From NCBI GenBank assembly GCA_030754475.1, contig JASMAE010000331.1:1-18110 (forward strand): a stretch of 18,110 bases of DNA. Direction: 5' to 3'. The position numbers and the translations under genes are program-made. Positions 8,888 to 15,900 of the stretch are shown here, piece after piece. The notes beneath the pieces are model-generated. The model was not told the DNA's origin. It saw only the letters and a program-made list of their open reading frames with translations, and did no database searches. Numbering within the stretch: position 1 is the stretch's first letter; every line of letters begins with the position of its first letter. The stretch comes from Rhodospirillales bacterium. Its GTDB lineage: Bacteria > Pseudomonadota > Alphaproteobacteria > Rhodospirillales > JASLLV01.

Positions 8888-9865
8888 CTATTCGCCGAAG
8901 CCCTCGGATCGGGCCTGCGATGCGAACCATTGGGCCGTCTCCCGTAGCCCCTCCGCCATAGGATAGGGCGGGGTCCAGGCCAAGGCGCGGCGGATTTTTC
9001 CGTCATCGACGGTAAGGGTGTCAAGTAGCCGCCCTGCACTTTCCTCCCGGCCGGCCATTCGCGCGGCGAAGCGGAGCGCGGTGGGCGGAACCTGGAACAG
9101 CCGGCACGGCCGCCCCAAGGCGCCCGCCACACGGCGGACCAGCTCGGGTGTCGAGACGTCCTCACCGTCGCGCAAAAGGAAGGTTTCGCCCGCCGCCTCC
9201 GGCGCGTCAAGACAACGAAGGATCGCATCGGCGAGGTTGCCGACGTAGAGCAGGCTTCGCCGGTTGGCGATTCCCGCCAACGGCAGGGGGAGCGCGCGCT
9301 CGCACAGCTTCAGCAGCACGAGAAAATTCCCCCTGACCCCGCGGCCGTAGACCAGGGGCGGGCGCAGGACAACAGTTTCCAGGCCGGTCTCGGCCCGAAT
9401 CCCGGTCAGCGCGCGCTCGGCGGCGATCTTGGAACTGGCGTACGCGTCGAGCGGCATGGGCGGGTCGGTCTCGCGATACGGCGCGGCGGACGAGTCCTCG
9501 CCGTTGACCTTGGCGGTGCTGAGGAACACGAACCGCCGCGCACCTGCGTGGGCCGCGGCCTCGGCCAGCCGCCGCGTTCCGTCGGTGTTGACTCCCCGAT
9601 ACTCGGCCGCGGGATCGGCCGCGCGATCGACCATGACGTGGGTGCGCGCCGCCAGGTGAACGACCACATCCGCGTCCGCGACAGCGGCCCGCCAATCGGA
9701 CTCGGGACCGAGTTCCGGGCTCGTCCGCACCACAACGCCGCTGTCCGACGGTGAACGTCCGGCATTGCGCGTCGTCACGACCACGCGGTGGCCTGCGGCC
9801 CGCAAGACCGGACAAAGCGCTTGGCCGATGAACCCCGTGCCGCCGGTGACGACGACCGTGCTCAC
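8888..9865 (-). CDS. NAD-dependent sugar epimerase/reductase, WbpV/WreQ-like extended SDR
   Basis: A 325-residue extended short-chain dehydrogenase. It has the nucleotide-binding GGTGFIG (8-14), the active-site stretch FLSTAKVNGE (114-123) with Thr117 in the Ser/Thr position, and the catalytic YASSK (142-146). RPPLVYGRGVRGNF (168-181), NRRSLLYVGNLADAI (201-215) and the later FLLRDGEDVSTPEL resemble WbpV of Pseudomonas O-antigen clusters and Rhizobium WreQ, which act on UDP-4-keto-6-deoxy-HexNAc. The expected product would be a UDP-QuiNAc or UDP-FucNAc type sugar; which one depends on stereochemistry that cannot be read here. The GTG start is chosen because it gives the standard N-terminus MSTVVVTGG just before the dinucleotide loop and forms a GTGA 4-base overlap with the stop of the GT4 gene. 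The open frame extends upstream to 10648, but that part is only a shadow of the GT4 gene. No good ribosome binding site is seen, consistent with translational coupling. A plain UDP-glucose 4-epimerase is the main alternative. Confidence 0.9.
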   Translation of the reverse strand: MSTVVVTGGTGFIGQALCPVLRAAGHRVVVTTRNAGRSPSDSGVVVRTSPELGPESDWRAAVADADVVVHLAARTHVMVDRAADPAAEYRGVNTDGTRRLAEAAAHAGARRFVFLSTAKVNGEDSSAAPYRETDPPMPLDAYASSKIAAERALTGIRAETGLETVVLRPPLVYGRGVRGNFLVLLKLCERALPLPLAGIANRRSLLYVGNLADAILRCLDAPEAAGETFLLRDGEDVSTPELVRRVAGALGRPCRLFQVPPTALRFAARMAGREESAGRLLDTLTVDDGKIRRALAWTPPYPMAEGLRETAQWFASQARSEGFGE

Positions 9866-11118
9866 GTGGGTACCAGGATGCCGACCTCGGCGCCTCGGCC
9901 GGCCGCAGCCAGTTCCAGCACCGCCAGCATTTTTCGTGCCTGGGTCTCGCGCGTGTGCTTCGGCGCCGCGGCGAGACTTTGGGCTGCCAGCGTCCGGCGG
10001 GTCTCGGAATCGTACATCAGGCGACGGACGGCCTCGGCGAGGGCGTCGGGGTCCTGGGCCGACACCCAGATGCCGGCGCGATCGTCGGCCACGATCCGGC
10101 TGGCCTCGCCCTCGGGCGTCGCCAGGATGATCGGCAGTCCCATGGCCATCGCCTCGAACATTTTCGATGGGATCACCTCCTTGAACATGGCGGTGTTGCG
10201 AAGATGGACGAGCGCCACGTCGCACAGGCTCCAGACCGCCGGCATTTTGTCCTTCGGTTGTGGGGGCACGAATATCACGTTGTCGAGCCGGCGATTGCGC
10301 GCTTCGGTCATGAGGGCCGTTCGCTCGGCGCCGGCGCCGACCAGGATGAAGCGAAAGTTCTCCTCGTCGCGCAAGCGATCCGCAGCGTCGAGAACGTTGC
10401 GAAGGGCATGCGCCATACCGTGGGTGCCGATGTATCCGACGACGTACCGGTCTTTCAGGTTCCATATTTCCGACAGGGTCTCGTCTCTGGGCCGGGGCGC
10501 GTAACGGAACAGATCGACGCCGTTGATGACGACTGCGATCTTGTCGGGCGAGGTTCCGCGTGCGGTCAGGTTCTCCTTGAACGAGTGGGTCAGCGCGACA
10601 ACGCACGCCGACCGGCGGTAGAGGAAGAGTTCGAGCCGTTCGAGCCATCTCAGCGGCACGCTATCGTGGATCGCGCCGACGGCGACGATCGACGCGGGCC
10701 AGAGGTCGCCTAGCTCGAAGATGAACGGAACCCCGCGTGTGGCGCCGACCGTCCAACCGGCGACGGCGGCGAAGAACTGCGGCGAGGTGGCGATCACCAC
10801 GTCCGGCCGCTTCTCGAGAAACCCGGCGCTCGCGCCCGTGACCAGGAAGCTCAGGAAATCGACGGTGCGCAGCACCACGCCTTCGTTCCGAGTGATGAAC
10901 GTCTTGACCCGGACCACGCGAATCCCGGCCATGTTCTCGACCTGGCGCCACCGATTCTCGTAGCCTTCGAAGAGCCTCCCGCGCGGGAAGTTGGGGGCGC
11001 AGGTGATCACCGTCACCTGGTGACCCCAGTGGACCCAATAGGAGGCGCGCTCGAAGACGCGGGTCGCGGCGGCGTTGGTCTCCGGCGGAAAGTTCTCGGT
11101 CAGGAATAGGATGTTCAT
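9862..11118 (-). CDS. Glycosyltransferase family 4, WbuB-like
   Basis: A 418-residue GT-B fold glycosyltransferase, probably cytoplasmic or at the membrane face, that adds a sugar to a lipid-linked acceptor. It begins MNILFLTENFPPETNAAATR, a typical start for this group, and carries FELGDLWPASIVAVG (134-148), VINGVDLFRY (197-206), the donor-domain VVGYIGTHGMAHAL (226-239), and the GT4 EX7E-like region FKEVIPSKMFEAMAMGLPI (312-330). These resemble WbuB/WcaI-like enzymes of O-antigen and exopolysaccharide clusters; WbuB is linked to addition of an N-acetylfucosamine as an early sugar. The ATG at 11118 is preferred over an in-frame start 81 bases farther upstream, which would run into the preceding gene and lacks family resemblance. 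It starts 22 bases after the WbpL-like gene and its stop overlaps the next gene by 4 bases. Donor and acceptor remain unknown. Confidence 0.92.
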   Translation of the reverse strand: MNILFLTENFPPETNAAATRVFERASYWVHWGHQVTVITCAPNFPRGRLFEGYENRWRQVENMAGIRVVRVKTFITRNEGVVLRTVDFLSFLVTGASAGFLEKRPDVVIATSPQFFAAVAGWTVGATRGVPFIFELGDLWPASIVAVGAIHDSVPLRWLERLELFLYRRSACVVALTHSFKENLTARGTSPDKIAVVINGVDLFRYAPRPRDETLSEIWNLKDRYVVGYIGTHGMAHALRNVLDAADRLRDEENFRFILVGAGAERTALMTEARNRRLDNVIFVPPQPKDKMPAVWSLCDVALVHLRNTAMFKEVIPSKMFEAMAMGLPIILATPEGEASRIVADDRAGIWVSAQDPDALAEAVRRLMYDSETRRTLAAQSLAAAPKHTRETQARKMLAVLELAAAGRGAEVGILVPT

Positions 11119-11140
11119 TGTTTCGCGTGCAAAGGCGCTC

Positions 11141-12178
11141 TCAAACCGCGGCCGGCGGCGGGGCCGGCGCGCCGTTGTCGGGCCGTCGGCCGGAGGCAAG
11201 GTGAAAAATCAGAACACCGACGACGACGGCTGCGCCCAAGAGCGCCGGAATGGTCCACCCGATCGTGCCGAGGCCCGCAAGGGCGATCAACAGGACGTTG
11301 GCGACCAGGATCGCGCTCGCGACGGCCGCGTGCGTACGCCCGTGCCGGACCGCGCGCTGATAGTAATGTTCGCGATGCGCTTGCCACACGGGCGCGCGCT
11401 TGAGCGCGCGGCGGCCGAGCGTGATGGTGGCATCGGCGAAATAGTAGGACGGCAAGATCGCTGCGGCCGCCCAAAGCCCCCGCGCGCTCAGATCGAGAAG
11501 GAGCCATCCCAAGAGGAACCCGAGCGGCACGCTGCCCACGTCGCCAAGGAAGACCTTCGCGGGCTCCCAGTTCCACCACAAAAAGCCCAACGCGGCGGCC
11601 GCAATCGTAAGGCCCAGCAACGCGGGTGTCTGGCCGATGCCGGCGAGCAGGGCGGCGCAGGTCACGCCGAAACCGACCGACGCGGTCTCCACGCCTGCGA
11701 TCCCGTCGATCCCGTCCATGAAGTTGAAGAGGTTGATGAACCACACCCACAACAAGGCCGCGGCGAATAGATCGGCGGCGGGGGAAAGGATTCCGGCGAA
11801 ATAGGCACCGCGCTCCGCCGTTGCCGCAAGGACAGCGGCGACGGCGGCGAACTGGCCGAGCAACCGCCAGCCGACCGAAAGCCCCTTGAGATCGTCGACG
11901 AACGAAAGGGCCGCGAGCCCAAGCGCACCCGCACAGACCGAGAGGATCGCGGCCCGCTCGAACGAAGGGGCGCCCGTTCCCAGGGCGCCCCATGCGACGA
12001 CGACGACGGCCGTAACCGCGAGACCGGCGCCGCGCGGCTTCGGCGTGACGTGACTGCTACGTTCGTTCGGGTGGTCGAGGATGGCACGCCGCCCAAGCGC
12101 CCAAAGCGCCAGGCGCGTGCCGGCGAACGAAGCGACGAGGACGACGAAGACGGTGGCGGCGGCGTCGGGCCAGCTCAT
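11141..12178 (-). CDS. Undecaprenyl-phosphate HexNAc-1-phosphate transferase, WbpL/WecA/MraY family
   Basis: An integral membrane enzyme of 345 residues with about ten hydrophobic segments that transfers a sugar-1-phosphate from a UDP-sugar to undecaprenyl phosphate, the first membrane step of O-antigen or capsule assembly. Family motifs are all visible: LDHPNERSSH (34-43), the Mg-binding DDLKG (95-99), NLFNFMDGIDGIAG (149-162), VFLGDVGSVPLG (209-220) and the cytoplasmic HREHYYQR (268-275), comparable to the His-rich loop of WecA. The short cytoplasmic tail and the LDHPNERSSH form point to the WbpL/WreU branch, which uses QuiNAc- or FucNAc-type donors, rather than MraY, which would sit in the cell-division cluster. 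The start is the ATG at 12178; no strong Shine-Dalgarno sequence is visible. A 150-base gap upstream suggests its own promoter. The neighbouring dehydratase and WbpV-like genes fit supply of its donor. Confidence 0.94.
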   Translation of the reverse strand: MSWPDAAATVFVVLVASFAGTRLALWALGRRAILDHPNERSSHVTPKPRGAGLAVTAVVVVAWGALGTGAPSFERAAILSVCAGALGLAALSFVDDLKGLSVGWRLLGQFAAVAAVLAATAERGAYFAGILSPAADLFAAALLWVWFINLFNFMDGIDGIAGVETASVGFGVTCAALLAGIGQTPALLGLTIAAAALGFLWWNWEPAKVFLGDVGSVPLGFLLGWLLLDLSARGLWAAAAILPSYYFADATITLGRRALKRAPVWQAHREHYYQRAVRHGRTHAAVASAILVANVLLIALAGLGTIGWTIPALLGAAVVVGVLIFHLASGRRPDNGAPAPPPAAV

Positions 12179-12328
12179 GATCGCAGTCTACACCGGTCCG
12201 CACGCTTCGCGACACTAGACCGGATCGTGGTCGGTCGAAATCGCTTAGCAGCGATCCGGCGGGCGCGTGAATCCAGCCAATTTTACTGTAATCCGCCTCT
12301 GTGGCAGCCGGGGACGCAAGGACTTGGA
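12179..12328 (-). promoter_or_regulatory. 150-base intergenic region before the wbpL-like gene
   Basis: The only sizeable gap inside the - strand cluster. It holds an 8-base inverted repeat CCGGATCG (12220-12227) / CGATCCGG (12252-12259), with a competing inner hairpin ATCGCT/AGCGAT (12240-12255), and an unusually A+T-rich patch near 12278-12298 for this DNA. No convincing -35/-10 pair and no T-tract were seen. A promoter or processing site for the downstream four or five genes is plausible from position only. Confidence 0.35.
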
Positions 12329-14008
12329 TTACGCGCCGCCTCTTTCGACGAACTCCCATTCGAGAACCGTATCGCTCGTCTCAAGGGCCTTCTCCACCAC
12401 GATTTGGCGCGTCGCGCGCATCTCGCCGAAGCGCGGCGCGTAGACGCTTTCGGCGACGCGAACTCTCTCGCCGGACGCCGCGAACGACCACAGCTCCCGG
12501 CCGGGAAGGGAAAGCTTGAGCTCGTCGTCTCGATTCCCGGGCGTGACGGTGACATCCGGGTGAAGGTGGAACCGTGCGGTCGCGAGACGACGGGCGCGGC
12601 CGCGACGCAGTCGTTCGATCCGGTCCACGCCTGCGAGCCGCCGGCCGTCGTCGGCGAGAACCAGCCGGCGGTGGTGGACGAGGCCGTATCGGCGATAACC
12701 GTCGTGGCTGCCGCCCGCGACGGCGCCCGCTTCATCGTCGGAGCGTTCGCAGACGACCTTGCGGGGTCGGCGGCCGAGGCGAAACGTCCCATGGACTTCG
12801 GCGCTGTTGTCTTCGTCGATGCCGACGGTGCTGTGGGCGGCCGTGCCCCGGAGACGGTTTCTCCAGGACGGGTCCTGATAGGCGAAGGTGCCGCAATTGA
12901 CGACGATCCGCCGTGGTCCGAAAGAGAACTCGAAGGCCAGTGTGTCGGCGTGCGCGTGGGCCGGAAGATCGTCGGGGCAACACCGGCCGGCGTCCATGAT
13001 TACGATGGTCTCAGCGCGCTGCATTCGGGCGTACCCGGTCTCGCTGAGGACCGGGGGCGGGTCCGAAAGTCCGCCGAGACGGCGTTCGAGTTCTTCCAGA
13101 AGCTCGGCGTCGCCGACGTCCCCGTCGTTAAACAGCGCCAGGCCCCCGTCGCCCAGGCGAAAGGCGGCCAGCGCCGCGGCCATACGAGAGATGGTTTCGT
13201 CCAGCCACGTGTGCGCCGGATCGGCGTCCGCGAGCAGCGCCCGGATATCGACGAGGTCGCACAACACCTGCAGGTGGTAGGAAGGCGAACGCTCGTAGTG
13301 GCCCCCGTCGGCCAGAACCTGGACCTCGAGTGCCTCTCTAAGGGCGTCCGTCGCGCCTCGGGCGTGCCGTTCGTGACCGGCGAGGCAGTGACCGGCCGCC
13401 ACCAGTGCCTTCAAGTTCTTGATCAGGTGATTGCCGCCCACGTCCCACTCAACCACCCGGGCGAGGTGGCGAGCTTGGCGGTCCAGGGATGCGAAGAATT
13501 GCTGGCGAAAGGAATCGTCCGCGCCTTCGAGGACGAACGGCGCGTGCCGCATCCAGGCGTACAGGCGCACAGACAGGGGATAGGGATGCCATGCGGGTAG
13601 GCGCGGCCGGCGGTGATTCGCGATCCAGTCCTCGATGAGCGCGCGCGCGCGCCTCCTCGCGCGCTCATCGTCGTCCGCCGCAAGGTCGCCGAGCCACTCG
13701 AAGTAGTGAAGGTTGAACCGCCACAGGAGTGACCGGTCGCAGGCGCGCCAGTCCGGCGGCATGGGGAATGGGCGTTCCTGGCCGACGAGGCGGATTCGCC
13801 CCTCGAGGATGCGCCGACCGTTCTCGCCGTGGGCGGGCCAAAGCGCGGGCGGGAGATGTCGCGGCTCGGCCACGGACCCGGCGCCGAGCACGTAGCGGTC
13901 GTAGAGCGCGGACGCGTACCAGGGCCGAAGCGCGCGCGTCCAAAGGCGTCGGACAATCTGTTCGGGACGCAAGTATGCGAGGGTGCGCAGGTCCCTGAGG
14001 GGGCTCAC
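12329..14008 (-). CDS. Heparinase II/III-like protein, surface-polysaccharide cluster type
   Basis: A 559-residue protein with the (alpha/alpha) toroid plus C-terminal beta-sandwich layout of heparinase II/III-like polysaccharide lyases. The N-terminal domain (about 85-330) shows LWRFNLHYFEWLGDL (95-109), AWHPYPLSVRLYAWM (139-153), GGNHLIKNLKAL (191-202) and GGHYERSPSYHLQV (235-248). The C-terminal domain begins near HAHADTLAFEF (351-361) and NCGTFAYQD. The Asn193, Tyr244 and His351/His353 positions resemble the catalytic Asn/Tyr/His set of the family. No signal peptide is visible: the N-terminus MSPLRDLRTLAYLRPEQ is charged, so the protein seems cytoplasmic, odd for a degradative lyase. The GTG start at 14008 gives a GTGA overlap with the asnB-like stop; upstream in-frame codons only shadow asnB. 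Proteins of this type recur in exopolysaccharide clusters, where a role in tailoring or clearing uronate-containing polymer is inferred rather than proven. Confidence 0.88.
   Translation of the reverse strand: MSPLRDLRTLAYLRPEQIVRRLWTRALRPWYASALYDRYVLGAGSVAEPRHLPPALWPAHGENGRRILEGRIRLVGQERPFPMPPDWRACDRSLLWRFNLHYFEWLGDLAADDDERARRRARALIEDWIANHRRPRLPAWHPYPLSVRLYAWMRHAPFVLEGADDSFRQQFFASLDRQARHLARVVEWDVGGNHLIKNLKALVAAGHCLAGHERHARGATDALREALEVQVLADGGHYERSPSYHLQVLCDLVDIRALLADADPAHTWLDETISRMAAALAAFRLGDGGLALFNDGDVGDAELLEELERRLGGLSDPPPVLSETGYARMQRAETIVIMDAGRCCPDDLPAHAHADTLAFEFSFGPRRIVVNCGTFAYQDPSWRNRLRGTAAHSTVGIDEDNSAEVHGTFRLGRRPRKVVCERSDDEAGAVAGGSHDGYRRYGLVHHRRLVLADDGRRLAGVDRIERLRRGRARRLATARFHLHPDVTVTPGNRDDELKLSLPGRELWSFAASGERVRVAESVYAPRFGEMRATRQIVVEKALETSDTVLEWEFVERGGA
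13633..13670. repeat. 13-bp perfect inverted repeat inside the heparinase-like gene
   Basis: Arms CGATGAGCGCGCG (13633-13645) and CGCGCGCTCATCG (13658-13670) are exact reverse complements around a 12-base loop, encoding the Arg/Ala-rich helix DDERARRRARALIED. The messenger could form a very stable hairpin here. No T-tract follows on either strand, so it is not an intrinsic terminator. Confidence 0.6.
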
Positions 14009-15861
14009 GTAGTCGCCTGCCAACGTTCGAGCACCAAAAGCGCCCAGACCTTCAGCGCCACGTCGCGCCGTCCGCGTTCGTGTTCCTCGAGGATGCGCGC
14101 GACCGCCGGCCAATCCAGACCCGCCGCGGCCATGGTCGCGGGCGTAATCCGATCACGAATGAGCGGCGCCAGCTCGCTCTTGAGCCAAAGCCCCAAAGGT
14201 GGGTTGAATCCGCGCTTGGTCCGGGTGACGAGACGGTCCGGCAGGAGCTTTCGCGCAGCGCGCCGCAAAAGCCCCTTCATTCCGCCGGCGATTCGAACCT
14301 CGGGCGCCAACCGTCCGACCGTCTCGACCAGGCGATGATCGAGAAGCGGCAGACGCAGCTCGAGCCCGTGGCGCATGCTCATGGCGTCCCCGTAGGCGAG
14401 CAGGTTGCCGGGCAGGAACGACAAAAGATCCGTCTGCTGCATGACGTCCAACGGATGCGACGACGGTGCCGTCCGATAAAGGGTGGAGATGGGCCGGAGC
14501 GGCGGGTTCTCGAGGCCGAGAAGGCGTTGACGTTCGTCGGGCGAGAAGTACTCGACCCAGGACGCGTACATCTGGTCATCGGGAAGCTCGGCGCCGTTGA
14601 CGAACTCGCGTATGCGCCGGGGCCAATGGTGACCGGCGGAACTCTCTTTCAGTATCGGCATAACGCGTTCGGCCGCCACGCGTCGAAGCCAACCGGGAAG
14701 GCGCCGGTAGGTTCCGGCGATCAGGCCGCCTCGGTAGCGGGGATAGCCGGCGAAGACCTCGTCGCCGCCGTCACCGGCGATCGCCACGCTCACGTGTTCG
14801 CGTGCCTTTTGCGATAGATCCCCGATCAGAAACGCGGTGGGGTTGCCGAAGGGCTCGCCGAACGCCCGCACCATGTCGTCGAGCGTATCGGCCATGCGCG
14901 TGCTCGCCGGAAGCTCGGTGTGCTCGGTGCCGAGGTGTTCGGCGATTCGCCGCGCGCGCGTGCGTTCGTCGTAGGCGCGCGCCTCGAAGGTCATGGTGAA
15001 GGTCTTGAGGGGGCCGTCGCCACGGCGGCGCTTTTCGTCGGCGAGCAGCGCCGCGACCACCGAGCTGTCGACGCCGCCCGAGAGAAAGCACCCGACGGGC
15101 ACGTCGGCGACGAGGCGATCGGCGACCGCGCGCCGCAGCACCGGTGCCAGCTCTTCGAGGGCCTCGTCGGCGCCGAGGGCGCGCCCGCCTTCGAAGTGCG
15201 GCGCCCAATACCGCTCGATCCGCATCTCGCCACCCCGCCATTTCAAGAAATGGCCGGGGGGAAGCTTGCGAATCCCCCGCCGGATCGTGCGGGGAGCGGG
15301 AACGTAAAGGCACGCGAGATATTCGGACAACGCCTCGGGATCGATCCCCAGATCGATGCCCGGGTGCGCCTCGAGGGCGTGGATTTCAGAGGCGAAGGCG
15401 AGCGCGCCTCCAGGCGGTCGCCCATAGACCAGGGGCTTGAGCCCGAGGCGGTCGCGCGCAAGCAGCAGTTCGCCCCGCTCCCGGTCCCAGAACGCGAAGG
15501 CGAACATGCCAATGAGGCGTGACAGCACCCGCGAGCCCTCGCGGCGCAACGATGCGAGCAGCACCTCCGTATCGCTGAGCGAGCGGAACCGCTCGCCCGC
15601 CGCCTCGAGTTCGGTCCGCAAGTCCCGGAAGTTGTAGATGGCGCCGTTGTAGGCGAGAACGTAACGGCCGCACTCGGAGACCATGGGCTGGGCTCCCGCG
15701 GGGCTGGGATCGATGATCGCGAGGCGGGTGTGCGCGAGCCCGAACCCGCCATCCGTCTCCTGCCACAAGCCGTCCGCATCGGGACCGCGATGGCCGAGCC
15801 GGGCGCGCATCCGCTCAAGCACCGAAGTGCTCACCGCCGTGCTGCCGGAGATCCCGCACAT
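14005..15861 (-). CDS. asnB: Class II glutamine amidotransferase, asparagine synthetase (AsnB)-like
   Basis: A 618-residue two-domain enzyme. The N-terminal Ntn-type glutaminase (about 1-190) starts MCGISG, so Cys2 would be the nucleophile after Met removal. Glutamine-site residues corresponding to E. coli AsnB Arg49, Asn74 and Asp98 are present (Arg46 in HTRLAI, Asn72, Asp97 in SLSDTEV), but the partner of Glu76 is Ala74: the motif reads YNGAIYN. The C-terminal ATP-dependent synthetase domain has the PP-loop FLSGGVDSS and GDGGDEVFAGYPRY. Homologues within O-antigen and exopolysaccharide clusters (for example WbpS) are thought to amidate sugars, typically uronic acids, instead of aspartate; the surrounding genes favour that reading, but the acceptor cannot be told from sequence. 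A good ribosome binding site GAGGA (15871-15875) lies 9 bases before the ATG. The stop overlaps the heparinase-like start by 4 bases. Confidence 0.92.
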   Translation of the reverse strand: MCGISGSTAVSTSVLERMRARLGHRGPDADGLWQETDGGFGLAHTRLAIIDPSPAGAQPMVSECGRYVLAYNGAIYNFRDLRTELEAAGERFRSLSDTEVLLASLRREGSRVLSRLIGMFAFAFWDRERGELLLARDRLGLKPLVYGRPPGGALAFASEIHALEAHPGIDLGIDPEALSEYLACLYVPAPRTIRRGIRKLPPGHFLKWRGGEMRIERYWAPHFEGGRALGADEALEELAPVLRRAVADRLVADVPVGCFLSGGVDSSVVAALLADEKRRRGDGPLKTFTMTFEARAYDERTRARRIAEHLGTEHTELPASTRMADTLDDMVRAFGEPFGNPTAFLIGDLSQKAREHVSVAIAGDGGDEVFAGYPRYRGGLIAGTYRRLPGWLRRVAAERVMPILKESSAGHHWPRRIREFVNGAELPDDQMYASWVEYFSPDERQRLLGLENPPLRPISTLYRTAPSSHPLDVMQQTDLLSFLPGNLLAYGDAMSMRHGLELRLPLLDHRLVETVGRLAPEVRIAGGMKGLLRRAARKLLPDRLVTRTKRGFNPPLGLWLKSELAPLIRDRITPATMAAAGLDWPAVARILEEHERGRRDVALKVWALLVLERWQATT

Positions 15862-15870
15862 GGTGATGCG

Positions 15871-15875
15871 TCCTC
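15871..15875 (-). promoter_or_regulatory. Ribosome binding site of the asnB-like gene
   Basis: GAGGA on the - strand, 9 bases upstream of the ATG. It fixes the start that exposes Cys2, and is the clearest Shine-Dalgarno sequence of the cluster. Confidence 0.7.
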
Positions 15876-15900
15876 GATCGCTGTGCCGCGCCCGTTCGCC

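Noticed and set aside
8888..9865. Thr117 instead of Ser in the SDR active site
   Set aside because: Thr commonly replaces Ser at this place in extended SDR enzymes; Tyr142 and Lys146 are present.
9866..10648. Possible 260-residue N-terminal extension of the WbpV-like SDR
   Set aside because: The extension overlaps the GT4 gene in another frame and its translation is Arg/Pro-rich nonsense; the GTG at 9865 gives a textbook SDR start and a GTGA overlap.
12050..13600. Long + strand open frame (516 codons) opposite the wbpL-like and heparinase-like genes
   Set aside because: It is antisense to two genes with clear family motifs, its translation resembles no known fold and is rich in Arg, Gly and Ala, as expected for shadow frames in G+C-rich DNA.
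12329..14008. Idea that the heparinase-like gene belongs to the rsmB-heparinase-purH arrangement known in alphaproteobacteria, split here by inserted glycan genes
   Set aside because: Its motifs (LHYFEWL, HPYPLSVRLYAW, GGHYERSPSYH) look like the exopolysaccharide-cluster type, no rsmB is present, and the asnB-like coupling is sufficient to explain its place.
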